Below are positions 37,476 to 49,976 of a stretch of 64,000 nt of DNA, piece after piece; position 1 is the first letter of the stretch, and each line of letters opens with the position of its first letter. Source of the stretch: Paraburkholderia mimosarum LMG 23256 = NBRC 106338 (lineage in GTDB: Bacteria > Pseudomonadota > Gammaproteobacteria > Burkholderiales > Burkholderiaceae); assembly GCF_000739815.1 (NCBI RefSeq), contig NZ_BBJJ01000001.1, positions 248,001 to 312,000 of the forward strand, written 5' to 3'. The translations under genes were made by a program, and so were the position numbers. The notes beneath the pieces were generated by a model, which saw only the letters and a list, made by a program, of their open reading frames with translations, was not told the origin of the DNA and made no database searches.

Positions 37476-39887
37476 ATGTCAGACCCGCATACCCATGCCC
37501 ACGCCAGAGTCGAGCCCGTGGACGAACACGCCGTCGCCACGCAAGGCGTATCCGAAGCCCTTGATCCGGTATGCGGAATGAAGGTCACAACGGATTCGGC
37601 AAATCACCTCACCCACCGAGACCAGACATATTACTTCTGCAGCATCAAGTGCCTGGGGGCATTTCAGGCTGAACCGGATAGATACCTTGATCCGACGGAG
37701 AAAAAGAACAGTCGCGTCCGCGAGCCAGGTTCCGGTGTCATCTACACGTGCCCAATGCATCCGCAAATTCGTGCCTCGGCCCCGGGAGCATGCCCCATCT
37801 GCGGTATGGCCCTGGAGCCGGTTACCCCTGCGGCGACGGAAGAACGAAACGTCGAACTGGAATCGATGACGCGACGTTTCTGGGTGAGTCTCGCGCTGTC
37901 GATTCCGCTGCTTCTCATGACGATGGGCAAAATGGTTTTGCCCTTCGATATCGACGCGGGACTCGAACATCTTTTCGGCCCGTGGCCATTGCCCCACTGG
38001 ATGCAGGCGTCATGGGCCCAGTGCGTTCAAGCGTTGCTTGCTACCCCCGTGGTGTTATGGGCCGGCTGGCCGTTTCTGCAACGCGGCTGGAAGTCGTTTG
38101 TCACGCGGCGGCTGAACATGTTCAGTCTCATCGGCCTGGGCGTCGCTGCTGCCTACGCGTTCAGCGTATTCGCACTTTTCTTCCCCGGCACGCTACCGCA
38201 AGCGTTCAGAAGCGGGAACGAACTGCCGCTGTATTTCGAGGCTGCTGCGGTAATCGTGACCCTCGTGCTGCTTGGGCAGGTGCTCGAACTTCGCGCACGT
38301 TCACGCACGTCGAGCGCCATCCGTGACCTGCTTCAGCTTGCGCCGCACACGGCCGTTCGCGTCCGGCCCGACGGCACGGAAGATATTGTGCGGCTCGAAG
38401 ACGTCACCGTCGGCGACACCCTTCGCGTCAAGCCGGGTTCGAAGATACCCGTCGATGGCGTGGTGGTTGATGGGCGGTCGAGCGTCGACGAGTCAATGAT
38501 TACCGGCGAACCGATTCCCGCCGAGAAGGTCGCGGGCAGCAAGGTGACCGGCGCAACCGTCAACCAGACCGGAACGTTCCTGATGCGCGCGGAGAAGGTT
38601 GGCTCCGACACGCTGCTCGCGAGGATCGTGCAGATGGTCGCGGAGGCTGGGCGCTCGCGTGCGCCTATCCAGAAACTCGCCGACCAGGTCTCAGGATGGT
38701 TCGTGCTCGCAGTCATTGGCCTTGCGGCCGCTTCTTTTGTCGTCTGGGCCGTGGCCGGTCCTGCGCCCGCGCTGGCAAACGCACTGGTCGTTGCCATCAG
38801 CGTGCTCATCATCGCCTGCCCGTGCGCGCTCGGCCTCGCTACACCTGTATCCATCATCGTCGGGGTTGGACGTGGCGCTGGCGAAGGCGTGCTCATCAAG
38901 GACGCGGAAGCCCTGGAGTTGATGGAGAAGGTCGACACCGTCGTGGTCGACAAGACCGGAACCCTCACGGAGGGCAAACCGCGCGTGCAGACGGTCGTTG
39001 CGCTCGATGGCCGTTCCGGATCCCAGGTGCTTGGCTACGCCGCGAGTCTCGAAGGTGCGAGCGAGCACCCTCTCGCGCAGGCCATCATCACGCACGCGAA
39101 GGAAGCGGGAACGGGCACGAATCGCGTAGAAGATTTCGACTCGGTTCCCGGCAAAGGCGTGACCGGGAAAATCGAAGGGCACGTGGTATCGCTGGGCAAT
39201 ATGCGCCTGATGGAGGAGATGAAAATCAACTGCTCGTCGATCGAAGAAAATACCGACGAGCTGCGCGATGCGGGGCAAACGGTCATGTATGTCGCGATAG
39301 ACAGCGAACTGGCTGGCTACATCGGCGTGGCGGACCCCGTGAAAGGCACGACACCGGATGCCGTGCGCCTGCTGAAAGCGTCCGGCGTGCGCATTGTCAT
39401 GCTTACCGGCGACAATCCCGTCACCGCGAACGCCGTGGCAAAGGCGCTCGCGCTCGATGGCGTCAGGGCCGGCGTGCTGCCTGAAGACAAGTACAAGCAT
39501 GTGCAGGAGCTTCAGGCACAGGGACACGTCGTCGCCATGGCCGGAGACGGTGTGAACGACGCGCCTGCGCTCGCGCAGGCAAATGTTGGCATCGCGATGG
39601 GCACTGGAACGGACGTGGCCATGAACAGCGCCCGCGTCGTTCTCGTCAAGGGAGACCTGCGCGGCATCGCGCGCGCCCGTGCATTGAGCGTTGCCACGAT
39701 GAAGAACATCCGCCAGAACCTGTTCTTCGCATTTGCCTACAACGCGGTGGGGATTCCAGTCGCGGCTGGTGTGCTCTATCCGTGGCTTGGTATTGTGCTC
39801 AGCCCGATTATCGCCAGTGCCGCAATGGCGTTGAGTTCGGTCTCTGTCATCGGCAACGCGCTACGGCTACGGACCGCGCGGACTTGA
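37476..39887 (+). CDS. Heavy-metal (copper-type) P1B ATPase with YHS and HMBD domains
   Basis: An 803-residue inner-membrane ATPase. The N-terminus is His-rich ([14 protein letters not shown]). A YHS domain (about 29-70, DPVCGMKV ... [12 protein letters not shown]) and a heavy-metal-binding domain (about 88-115, [20 protein letters not shown]) replace the usual HMA repeats. The core has the TGEP actuator ([14 protein letters not shown]), the CPC ion site in [11 protein letters not shown], the phosphorylation Asp in DKTGTLTEG, and [12 protein letters not shown] with these N-domains fits Cu+ export or cuproprotein assembly (CopA/FixI/CtpA type). It is the third gene of the operon with DUF2933 and ICMT-like genes. 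Confidence 0.93.
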   Translation: MSDPHTHAHARVEPVDEHAVATQGVSEALDPVCGMKVTTDSANHLTHRDQTYYFCSIKCLGAFQAEPDRYLDPTEKKNSRVREPGSGVIYTCPMHPQIRASAPGACPICGMALEPVTPAATEERNVELESMTRRFWVSLALSIPLLLMTMGKMVLPFDIDAGLEHLFGPWPLPHWMQASWAQCVQALLATPVVLWAGWPFLQRGWKSFVTRRLNMFSLIGLGVAAAYAFSVFALFFPGTLPQAFRSGNELPLYFEAAAVIVTLVLLGQVLELRARSRTSSAIRDLLQLAPHTAVRVRPDGTEDIVRLEDVTVGDTLRVKPGSKIPVDGVVVDGRSSVDESMITGEPIPAEKVAGSKVTGATVNQTGTFLMRAEKVGSDTLLARIVQMVAEAGRSRAPIQKLADQVSGWFVLAVIGLAAASFVVWAVAGPAPALANALVVAISVLIIACPCALGLATPVSIIVGVGRGAGEGVLIKDAEALELMEKVDTVVVDKTGTLTEGKPRVQTVVALDGRSGSQVLGYAASLEGASEHPLAQAIITHAKEAGTGTNRVEDFDSVPGKGVTGKIEGHVVSLGNMRLMEEMKINCSSIEENTDELRDAGQTVMYVAIDSELAGYIGVADPVKGTTPDAVRLLKASGVRIVMLTGDNPVTANAVAKALALDGVRAGVLPEDKYKHVQELQAQGHVVAMAGDGVNDAPALAQANVGIAMGTGTDVAMNSARVVLVKGDLRGIARARALSVATMKNIRQNLFFAFAYNAVGIPVAAGVLYPWLGIVLSPIIASAAMALSSVSVIGNALRLRTART

Positions 39888-39945
39888 CGAGGGGCCGTCG
39901 CGTCTGTCCCGGATGGAGCGTTGCTTGCCCAGGGAGGCAACGGTT

Positions 39946-40167
39946 TTGCATACCGTGACCACGAAGCGCGGGACCGTGCGTCGGCCTCTGTGCGCGTGGC
40001 TTCTCGCGGCCGTCGGCGCTGCGACCATCCTCATGGGCCTTTATTTCATGTTCGTACGGCCGCCCCTGCTAACGGAAGAGCGAAGACCGTCAGGGGCAGT
40101 GCCCGATTGGATTGCGAAGTCCGAGTGCCCATTGCGTCGCGGGGGCTACGGAATCCCCCGGCGATGA
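39946..40167 (+). CDS. Small membrane protein, probably truncated
   Basis: A frame of about 73 residues following GGGAGG with a TTG start. It reads VTTKRGTVRRPLCAWLLAAV, then one transmembrane helix (GAATILMGLYFMFVRPPLLT). The FMFVRPPLLxE(D/E)xR pattern is familiar from larger single-pass proteins of unknown function. Here the sequence after it (RRPSGAVPDWIAKSECPLRR) looks unrelated and the frame ends soon, so it is probably a decayed 5' end. It lies 59 bases after the P-type ATPase and is convergent with the DUF305 gene. Low confidence. Confidence 0.3.
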   Translation: MHTVTTKRGTVRRPLCAWLLAAVGAATILMGLYFMFVRPPLLTEERRPSGAVPDWIAKSECPLRRGGYGIPRR

Positions 40168-40196
40168 TGACGGCCCCCGAGCCGGGCCGTTTCGCA

Positions 40197-40595
40197 TCAC
40201 TTGCCGCCGTGCTTCTCCTGCCACCGCTGCATGAAGCCGATTTCATCGTGCTGGGCGTTGATAATGTTTTTCGCAAGCTTTTTCAGCTCCGGGTCCTTAC
40301 CGTATTTCAGCTCGACCTTAGCCATGTCGATTGCCCCCTGATGATGGGGAATCATGTGAGCCACAAAGTCCTGGTCGGCGTTCCCGGTGTAGGCTGGCGC
40401 GCTCATCTCCTTCATCATCTTCTCGTCTGCGTCCTTGAACCCTTGCGTCGACGCATTCGCTCCCGCGTCATTCTGTGCGGACATCTTCATCCCGGGCATT
40501 GAATCGCTTTCCTGAGCGTCTACGGGAAGCGCAATCATCCCCGTGACGACACCGGCGCACACAAATAACGATCGGGCGAAGTAAGGAATTCGCAT
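40197..40595 (-). CDS. Exported DUF305 protein
   Basis: A 132-residue protein with a signal peptide (SLFVCAGVVTGMIALPVDAQ). The C-terminal DUF305 four-helix domain contains GNADQDFVAHMIPHHQGAI, DMAKVELKYGKDPELKKLA and NIINAQHDEIGFMQRW. The mature N-terminus has a Met-rich patch (SMPGMKMSAQ). DUF305 proteins are ferritin-like, periplasmic, and usually linked to copper genes. The HMIPHHQ motif and methionines suggest metal binding. It is preceded on the same strand by the copper chaperone gene 37 bases upstream, so the two likely form one transcript. Confidence 0.9.
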   Translation of the reverse strand: MRIPYFARSLFVCAGVVTGMIALPVDAQESDSMPGMKMSAQNDAGANASTQGFKDADEKMMKEMSAPAYTGNADQDFVAHMIPHHQGAIDMAKVELKYGKDPELKKLAKNIINAQHDEIGFMQRWQEKHGGK

Positions 40596-40632
40596 ACGAA
40601 AGCTCCAGTTCTGAAAGAATGAGGTTTGGCGG

Positions 40633-40842
40633 TCAATCCGCCGAAGGCGAATTGACCATTGGATGAAATCCGGCCGCTTCGATGGCTGCGGCCAGCCGCT
40701 GCGGCGGCATCACAGAATCGATTTTCACGATTTTGGCTGCAATATCGACATCGAGCCTGGCCGCAGGGTCTATACCGGTGACCGCGCGCGTGATCGCGCG
40801 GGCACAGCCTCCACAGGACATATCCTTCACTTCGAATTTCAT
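40633..40842 (-). CDS. copZ: Copper chaperone, heavy-metal-associated (HMA) domain
   Basis: A 69-residue HMA domain protein beginning MKFEVKDMSCGGCARAITRA. The metal-binding motif is MSCGGC (Cys10 and Cys13), and the PPQRLAAAIEAAGF helix ends the fold. Such proteins carry Cu+ in the cytoplasm to P1B ATPases. Since the ATPase nearby has no HMA domain of its own, this chaperone may serve it, which is inference. The ATG at 40842 follows GGAAGGA. A MerR/CueR-type promoter is located 38-62 bases upstream. Confidence 0.9.
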   Translation of the reverse strand: MKFEVKDMSCGGCARAITRAVTGIDPAARLDVDIAAKIVKIDSVMPPQRLAAAIEAAGFHPMVNSPSAD

Positions 40843-40879
40843 CTTTCCTTCCATCAGTGCGAAAAACGCTTTAACAATG

Positions 40880-40904
40880 AAGCTTTCCACAATGGGAAGG
40901 TCAA
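40880..40904 (-). promoter_or_regulatory. MerR/CueR-type promoter-operator of copZ
   Basis: On the - strand a TTGACC -35 element (40904-40899) is followed by an imperfect dyad CTTCC-N6-GGAAAG inside a 19-20-base spacer before a CATTGT-like -10. The overlong spacer carrying a dyad is the hallmark of MerR-family promoters, and the ACCTTCC half-site resembles CueR sites. No merR-type gene is nearby. Confidence 0.6.
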
Positions 40905-41013
40905 GCGGTTTTTGCAGTGAGGCGGATAGCGCCGATCGCCCGGTATCGCCGGGAAAATGCCGGCGCATGTTTGCGTCGATCTGGCAACCGGCGTTTTCAA
41001 TGGCGCGTATCAA

Positions 41014-41616
41014 CTACGGCCGAAGCCATCGTTCACCAATCGTCATGGCGAGCGCTTTCCTGTAAACCGTGATCAGTGCGCGGGTCACGGTCATGCCGCC
41101 GAAACGCCACAACGCACTGCCGAGCATGCAGGCCAGCAAGGCGACAATCGCCGCCCCAACCATGTCAAACGGCCAGTGCACGCCAATGAATACGCGGGCC
41201 CACGCGACTGCGATATCGACGGACAGTACGAGCAATCCAGTTCGTCGCTTTCCGCCAGAGAGTAGCGTGAACGAGATCGCGGAAAGCAGGGTGGCGTGAT
41301 CGCTCGGAAATGACGAGTCTGGCGCATGCGCGAGGAACGTGTGACCGACCCCGATTGCGAATGGGCGAGGGTGGTACCACGCGATTCCGATAACCTGGTT
41401 GATGCCCAGCGCAAGCAGGCCGACGAGGCATGCGCGCACGGCAAGCGCTCGCCGCTCGTCCCCGCCTGCCAGCCACAGGCTCACGAGAAGGACTGGAACC
41501 AGGAGAATCGCATAGTTCGCGATGAGCACGCCCGCGGCAATTAGCCATTCCGGCGTTGCAGGCGAAGCGTTGAGTGCCAGAAATACGGTTCGATTCAATG
41601 TTTCAATGGCTTGCAT
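41014..41616 (-). CDS. PAP2-family phosphatase, undecaprenyl-diphosphatase (BcrC) type
   Basis: A 200-residue membrane protein with about five hydrophobic segments and the three PAP2 motifs: IAWYHPRPFAIG, SSFPSDHATLLSA and WARVFIGVHWPFDMVGA. BcrC-type enzymes dephosphorylate undecaprenyl diphosphate at the periplasmic face to recycle the cell-wall lipid carrier. The start MQAIETLNRTVFLALN matches that subfamily. I use ATG 41616 with GGAAG upstream; the frame is open much further but without homology. It is preceded by the DUF2127 gene on the same strand. Confidence 0.88.
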   Translation of the reverse strand: MQAIETLNRTVFLALNASPATPEWLIAAGVLIANYAILLVPVLLVSLWLAGGDERRALAVRACLVGLLALGINQVIGIAWYHPRPFAIGVGHTFLAHAPDSSFPSDHATLLSAISFTLLSGGKRRTGLLVLSVDIAVAWARVFIGVHWPFDMVGAAIVALLACMLGSALWRFGGMTVTRALITVYRKALAMTIGERWLRP

Positions 41617-41729
41617 AAATGGGCTTCCATATGTGACTTCAGTTCTTGCAGTAAAACCATCCAATGTTTTCGCGCGCCGGCAGCCGTGAACGGATTTCGG
41701 CGAGGGTAGGGGCGCCTGAGCGGACGCCG

Positions 41730-42239
41730 TCACGAACGCGCGATGACGATCTTGCGGGCGTTTCGTAGATACCGGTACTCGTGCCACGTGAGAGCAAGAA
41801 TCACGCCGTCTAACGCCGTAACGAGCAGCAGCCAGATCGAATGCGTGAACGAAAACCGGTAGAGCTGATAGATGATGAACAAACCAAAAACGGCCATTGA
41901 TACAGGGTAATACCAGAGTCTCTCCCGCAGCAGGCCGATAATCAGCCACAGCTTGATCACGCCGTGGGCGAGCAGATACATGGCCGCGAACTTCTGGGTG
42001 CCGACGGAAAGATGTTGTACCGAATGGAGAAGAAAATTGGCGACGAGATCGTGGGGATCTTCGGCGAACTCCTCCCGTGTGACCCAGATCACGAGCGTCA
42101 GAAAGCGCTGCTGGGAAACGAAGTACGTGGCAATACCCGCAACGATTTCCGAAAGTGCGAAAGCGGCCTTGAACCACAGGCTCACTTCGAACGCCAGGCG
42201 GAGTTTCCTTTCGTCAATAAATCGCTTCAAGCCGGGCAC
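41730..42239 (-). CDS. DUF2127 membrane protein
   Basis: A 169-residue protein with four hydrophobic segments. Family features include LRLAFEVSLWFKAAFALSEI near the N-terminus, the amphipathic FAEDPHDLVANFLLHSVQHL loop, FAAMYLLAHGVIKLWLIIGL and YPVSMAVFGLFIIYQLYRFS. The function is unknown. The GTG start at 42239 has GGAGAG five bases upstream. It lies 113 bp before the PAP2 gene and 46 bp after the RND permease stop, all on the - strand, so it could sit at the end of the efflux transcript. Confidence 0.87.
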   Translation of the reverse strand: MPGLKRFIDERKLRLAFEVSLWFKAAFALSEIVAGIATYFVSQQRFLTLVIWVTREEFAEDPHDLVANFLLHSVQHLSVGTQKFAAMYLLAHGVIKLWLIIGLLRERLWYYPVSMAVFGLFIIYQLYRFSFTHSIWLLLVTALDGVILALTWHEYRYLRNARKIVIARS

Positions 42240-42285
42240 GAAGTCTCTCCAATATTGCGCGTTGCATACACCAGCCCGAACCAGC

Positions 42286-45399
<3,114 letters not shown>

Positions 45400-45440
45400 G
45401 GGACCTGGGGTCGCGTTGTTCAGGGCGAGGCATGCGCGGC

Positions 45441-46508
45441 TCAGTCGTCACACTCGGGCGGATCCTTGCAGGCGGTGGCGATGCCCCGTGGCTTGAGCTC
45501 TTCGGAGAGCAGCAGTTGCGCACCCTGCGTGACGATCTGGTCGCCGGGGTGGAAGCCGGACGTCACCGTGTAGCCGTGATCGCTTTCGCTGGAGGCAGAC
45601 ACGTAGCGCCGCGTGAAGCGCTCGTTCGCCGTGCGCACGTAAGCCCAGGTCTGACCGCCGTACCACACCACCGCCTGCTCCGGGATCAGCAGCCCGGATA
45701 CCGCCTCGCTTGACGTCGGCACACGTGCACTCGTGCGCAGGTTGGCCGGCAATGTGGCCTCGGCGACGTAAAACCAGGGCGTTCCCTGCACGGCGGGATC
45801 GGCGAGGGGCGAAGCGGAAAGCCTGTGAGCCGGCACCGTGCCGCCGCCAGGTGTATCGATGGCGATGCGCATGGGGGGCGGCGTGGCGAAGCTGGAAGGC
45901 AACGTGACGCGCAACAGGACCGACTGACCCGCTTGCAGGCGCTGGAACAGCGTCGAGGCCGGTGCCGTTGCGGCCTGCGCGAGCGCATCGCCGAACTGCT
46001 GTCGCATCGTGCCGTCAAGGCCGTCCAGCGTGACCCGGGCAGACTGCAGTTTTGCTGCGTCGCCTTGCATCGCCGACTGCGCGGCCAGCAGACTCTTCTG
46101 CGAAATATTGCGGTCGTCGGCGAAGAGCGTGCGGCTGCCTTCGTACTGCGCACGTGAGCTGGCCGACTGCGCGGTGAACGTGTCGACGTCCGCGCGTGCG
46201 CTCGCGAGGCGGTTGCGCAGATCGAAGAGCGGCTGCAGATCGATGACCGTGGCGTCGGCGCTGATGCCGGACTGGCTCGTGACGGCCGCAAGCGGCGCGA
46301 CTTCGATGTGGCCGGCGCGTTGTGCGTCGGGGCTCACTACCACGACCGTCTCGCCGTTGACCGTTTGCACGGCAGGTGGCGGAGCCGACTGCGCGGCCGT
46401 GGCAGTCGATGCGCCGGCGTCGTCGAACATCTGGTTGATGATGTACCAGCCTGCGCCCGCGCAGAGCGCGAGCGAAAGGACGCCAAAAAGGATCAGTCGG
46501 CGTTTCAT
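45441..46508 (-). CDS. RND efflux periplasmic adaptor (membrane-fusion protein)
   Basis: A 355-residue HlyD/CusB-type adaptor linking permease and outer-membrane channel. A single N-terminal membrane anchor (RLILFGVLSLALCAGAGWYI) precedes VNGETVVVVSPDAQRAGHIE. A helical hairpin (about 90-170) is rich in Ala/Gln/Ser/Arg and shorter than in AcrA. The beta-barrel and membrane-proximal parts contain AGQSVLLRVTLPSSF, LLIPEQAVVWYGGQTWAYVR and GFHPGDQIVTQGAQLLLSEE. The C-terminus ends with an acidic, cysteine-containing tail (ACKDPPECDD) that might bind metal. The start overlaps the channel gene by four bases. Confidence 0.9.
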   Translation of the reverse strand: MKRRLILFGVLSLALCAGAGWYIINQMFDDAGASTATAAQSAPPPAVQTVNGETVVVVSPDAQRAGHIEVAPLAAVTSQSGISADATVIDLQPLFDLRNRLASARADVDTFTAQSASSRAQYEGSRTLFADDRNISQKSLLAAQSAMQGDAAKLQSARVTLDGLDGTMRQQFGDALAQAATAPASTLFQRLQAGQSVLLRVTLPSSFATPPPMRIAIDTPGGGTVPAHRLSASPLADPAVQGTPWFYVAEATLPANLRTSARVPTSSEAVSGLLIPEQAVVWYGGQTWAYVRTANERFTRRYVSASSESDHGYTVTSGFHPGDQIVTQGAQLLLSEELKPRGIATACKDPPECDD

Positions 46509-47902
46509 CGTGTTGCCCCTTCACTGAGAGTATGGCTCACTGGCCCGCGGGTGAGGGGTGACTGGATCGCATCTTCGAGTGCGCCGGCAGCCTGCTGGAC
46601 GGCGACTTCGGCGTCGAGATGGGCGGCTTCACTCGTCTGATAGTCGGCTTTCGCCTGTGTGTAGGTCAGCCGGTCTGCATTGCCGGTCGATAAGGCAGCC
46701 GCCTGGCTATCGAGTTGTCGCCGGGCGCTCGCCAGATGCGCGTCGGAGATCACCAGGGCTGCGGTGCTCGACTCGTAACGCGTTAGTGCGTGTGCAAGGT
46801 CCCCGAGGATTCTGTCCTGCAGCGCGCCGGTGCGGACCGCCGCTTCCTGGCGTTTGGCCTCGGCCTGCCTGATGCCCCCCTGGTTCTGGTCGAAGATCGG
46901 CAATGTGATGCCGGCCAGTCCGAATGCGATCTTGTTCGTGCCGGTGTCGTATGTGTAGCCGGGGCCCAGGTGGAGGTCCGGATACTGTTTCGCAACCTCG
47001 AGCTGAAGCGCCGATTCGGCTGCGGCGTATTCGGCAAGCGAGGCCCGCAGATCGGCGCGATGGAAGATTGCGGCGCGCTGCCCATCTGCCGCCGGCGGCG
47101 CAGGTGGGACCGTGCCGAAGGCGCTCAGGTCGAGCGTCACGCTGTCGAGGGCGGCAACCGGCACGCCGATGGCGGCGGCCAGTTGCGCACGCGCGTCCTC
47201 TTCGGCACTTCGCGCTGCCGCCAGATCGCTCTGGGCCTGAGTGTCGGCAAGCACGGCGGCATCGAAGTCGGGTTGCGAATACTGGCCGACTGCGAGACGG
47301 CGGCGGCTCATTACCGTGATCTGCCGCTGCGCCTCCGCCTTCGCGGACAGGAAGGCGATGCGCGTACGGGCGGCGTACAGGGCCAGCATGGCATCGCGGA
47401 CCTGCGCGCTGACCGTCCACGCTGCGGTGATGATGTTCAGCCGGGCGGCTTCAGACTGGTGGCTCGCCTGATCGACGCGATACCCGCGCTTGTGCGCAGT
47501 TTCGATCGGGATGTCGAGCGACGGGCCCCAGGTGAAGGGCGCGCCCGGCCCCGGATTGGGCGTGTTGTACTGGAATGGCAACTGCAGAACCGGGTTGGGA
47601 ATGGCGTTCGCGACATCGATGCCGGCCTTGGCCGTGCCCCATTGTGCACGGGCCAGGTCGAGGGCGGGGCTGTAGTAGTACGCCGCCAGGGTAAGCAGCT
47701 CGCGGTTCCAGGCTGCGGGTGGCCACGGCGAGACATCGCGGTCGGCTTCGCGCGCGATCCAGGCGTGCAGTTCCTCGCTCCCAAGCGAGCGCTGCTCGAA
47801 TTGCCGGGCAAGCTGGTCGGGGGCGATGGGCTGGGGATGATAGGTCGCGCAACCCGCCAGCCCGGCCAAGGCAATGAAGACGAACAATAGCGCGCGGCGC
47901 AT
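46505..47902 (-). CDS. TolC-family outer-membrane efflux channel
   Basis: A 465-residue outer-membrane factor. The signal peptide ends in a lipobox (LFVFIALAGLAGCATYHPQ), so the protein is probably lipid-anchored like CusC/OprM. Two tandem coiled-coil repeat regions follow (for example NIITAAWTVSAQVRDAMLAL and QPDFDAAVLADTQAQSDLAA; GIRQAEAKRQEAAVRTGALQ and NADRLTYTQAKADYQTSEAA). It forms the trimeric exit duct for the RND pump. It is the first gene of the operon, with coupled translation into the adaptor, and its start lies 109 bp from the sensor kinase stop. Confidence 0.9.
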   Translation of the reverse strand: MRRALLFVFIALAGLAGCATYHPQPIAPDQLARQFEQRSLGSEELHAWIAREADRDVSPWPPAAWNRELLTLAAYYYSPALDLARAQWGTAKAGIDVANAIPNPVLQLPFQYNTPNPGPGAPFTWGPSLDIPIETAHKRGYRVDQASHQSEAARLNIITAAWTVSAQVRDAMLALYAARTRIAFLSAKAEAQRQITVMSRRRLAVGQYSQPDFDAAVLADTQAQSDLAAARSAEEDARAQLAAAIGVPVAALDSVTLDLSAFGTVPPAPPAADGQRAAIFHRADLRASLAEYAAAESALQLEVAKQYPDLHLGPGYTYDTGTNKIAFGLAGITLPIFDQNQGGIRQAEAKRQEAAVRTGALQDRILGDLAHALTRYESSTAALVISDAHLASARRQLDSQAAALSTGNADRLTYTQAKADYQTSEAAHLDAEVAVQQAAGALEDAIQSPLTRGPVSHTLSEGATR

Positions 47903-48010
47903 TCTGGCGTTCCGTCGGACGTTGTACTGCCCACGCGGGCAGCTTTCGGGCCGGATGCTACGCCACCGGTTGTGAAGTTTTCGTCAAGAACCCACCGGGT
48001 TGGTGTGGAG

Positions 48011-49300
48011 TTAGCCTGAGGCTCGGTTCTCAGCCGGCAGGCGAAGCGACACGCAGGTTCCTTTGCCGGGCTCGCTTCCAATCTCGATCGACCACCCGTA
48101 GCGCTCACACAGCTTCCTGACGATGGACAGGCCGATTCCGACCCCAGGGGTCAGGGCGTCGGCGGATCCTGCCTGATAGAACCGGTCAAAGACATGCGGG
48201 AGCGCATGCGCCGGAATCCCCGGTCCCGTGTCCTCGATGTACAGCCAGCCGTTGGCGTAGCGAAACCGAACGCGTCCGTGCCCGGTGTGGCGCACGGCGT
48301 TATCGATGAGGTTGGATAGCACGATCGCAAACGCCGGTCGGTTGACCACCACACGAAGTTCGCGGTCCACGTCAATGGCTTTCTCGAGTCCCTTCTCCTC
48401 CATCCGGTCGGCAAATGGCGTCAGCGCGGTTTCGATCATGTTCGCCACTGCTACCGGCTCGACCTCGCGCGCCGAATCCTCCCGTGCGAGCATGAGCAGC
48501 GCGTTGGTGAGTTCGCGCATGTTGTCTGCTGCACGCTCGATCTGCTGCAAACGTGCGCGCGACTTGCCGCGGATCGCCGTATCCTGCTCGAGCAGTTCGC
48601 AACTTGTCTTGATGGTCGTGAGCGGCGTGCGAAGCTCGTGGCTGACATTACCCGTGAACTCCTTCTCCCGCGCAATCATGTCGCCCATGCGCCGGTTGTA
48701 GTCGTTGAATGCCTCCACGAGCCCGACGAGTTCCGTCTCGCCGTACTTGCCCGGATGGATCGGCGCCGATCCTCCCAACCGCAGTGCCTTTACCTGCCGT
48801 GCAAGACCCGCGACCTGCCGCACCAGCAGGCCCGACAAGCCGAAAGAAAGCCAGATTGTGAGGAGTGCAAAGATGCCCGTACCACCCATCAGCGCGTTGA
48901 TAACTTCCTTGAAATGCCTTTCGTAGACACTGAAGTTGTAGGCCCGGTACAGGCGCGCCGTGCCCATGGGTGCTATCGCGACGTGGATTTCCCGTTCGTC
49001 GATGACGATTTCGTGCGTGCCGAAAGGCAGGTGACTGACGGTTTCGGGCAGTACGATGGTCCCGCGGTCCGCGCCTGAAACATAGCCATTCAGACGTACG
49101 TCGAATGGTGGCAACAACGCCGGATCGGCTTTGTAGCTCTTGAGCACGCTCGCCATGTCATCGCGGATCAGCGCCGCGATCAGTCTCTCTTCCTGCGCCT
49201 CGGCCAGTGCCCGCACGCCCAGCGCCTGGGCGACCAGCAGCGCGATGGTCAGCGCCGAAAAGAACAGGGCGACCTTGAAGCGCAGGCTATTTCGCATCAT
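48011..49300 (-). CDS. Sensor histidine kinase (OmpR-type partner)
   Basis: A 429-residue inner-membrane kinase. TM1 lies at about 7-27, a periplasmic sensor of about 110 residues follows, TM2 is near 138-160, and HAMP comes next. The HisKA H-box is EFTGNVSHELRTPLTTIKTS. The catalytic domain has the N-box VLSNLIDNAVRHTG, the G1 box EDTGPGIP and the G2 box GVGIGLSIVRKLCERYG. The start overlaps the response-regulator stop by 11-14 bases, depending on which of two adjacent ATGs is used. Located directly upstream of the tripartite efflux genes on the same strand, it most likely senses the pump's substrate or envelope damage. Confidence 0.93.
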   Translation of the reverse strand: MMRNSLRFKVALFFSALTIALLVAQALGVRALAEAQEERLIAALIRDDMASVLKSYKADPALLPPFDVRLNGYVSGADRGTIVLPETVSHLPFGTHEIVIDEREIHVAIAPMGTARLYRAYNFSVYERHFKEVINALMGGTGIFALLTIWLSFGLSGLLVRQVAGLARQVKALRLGGSAPIHPGKYGETELVGLVEAFNDYNRRMGDMIAREKEFTGNVSHELRTPLTTIKTSCELLEQDTAIRGKSRARLQQIERAADNMRELTNALLMLAREDSAREVEPVAVANMIETALTPFADRMEEKGLEKAIDVDRELRVVVNRPAFAIVLSNLIDNAVRHTGHGRVRFRYANGWLYIEDTGPGIPAHALPHVFDRFYQAGSADALTPGVGIGLSIVRKLCERYGWSIEIGSEPGKGTCVSLRLPAENRASG

Positions 49301-49976
49301 CGCCGCCCGCCACCAGACGGTACCCGACGCCATGGAGCGTTTCGATCACGTCCGCTTCACCGGGCCCGCACAGCGCCCGGCGCAACGTATACACGTGCGT
49401 GCGCAGCGTGTCGCTGTCCGGCAGCTCCTCTCCCCAGACTTGGGACTCGAGCTCGGCGCGGGTGAAGGTGCGGCGGGGCGACTGCATCAGAATTCGCAGC
49501 AGGTGAAGGCATTTGGGAGGAAGCTTTACCAGACGTCCGGCGCGTTCGACGCTCATCGTTGACAGGTCGAGGCGCACATCCGCAAATCGAAGCTCCATGG
49601 TGGCGACCTGGCCACGATAGCGCTTGATCATGGCGCCAAGCCGTGCGCCCACTTCCTTCAGGGAGAACGGTTTGACGAGATAGTCGTCGGCGCCGTGCAC
49701 GAAACCTGCGAGCTTGTCGTCGAGCGCGTCCCGCGCGGTCAGCATCAGCACGGGCGTGTCCCGGCCAGCCTCTTCCCGCAGCCTGCGGCAGAGCGTGAGC
49801 CCGTCCATGCCCGGCAGTGAAAGGTCGAGAAGGATAGCGTCCCACGCCTCGGCGAGCGCCATCCGGAGCGCCGCGTTGCCATTGGACGCTACATCGACGC
49901 CATATCCGCTCGCCTCAAGATAGTCGCAAAGGTTCGCAGCGATCGAGGAATCGTCTTCGACAATGAGTACCTTCAT
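49287..49976 (-). CDS. OmpR-family response regulator
   Basis: A 229-residue regulator. The receiver domain has the acidic pair in VLIVEDDSS, the phosphorylated Asp51 in AILLDLSLPGMDGL, and the Lys in DDYLVKPFSLKE. The C-terminal winged helix includes FTRAELESQVWGEELPDSD, TLRTHVYTLRRAL and ETLHGVGYRLV. I choose ATG 49976, where the receiver strand begins; an in-frame ATG at 49991 is possible. It is first in the transcript regulator-kinase-(channel-adaptor-permease) and probably activates the efflux genes. Confidence 0.93.
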   Translation of the reverse strand: MKVLIVEDDSSIAANLCDYLEASGYGVDVASNGNAALRMALAEAWDAILLDLSLPGMDGLTLCRRLREEAGRDTPVLMLTARDALDDKLAGFVHGADDYLVKPFSLKEVGARLGAMIKRYRGQVATMELRFADVRLDLSTMSVERAGRLVKLPPKCLHLLRILMQSPRRTFTRAELESQVWGEELPDSDTLRTHVYTLRRALCGPGEADVIETLHGVGYRLVAGGDDAK

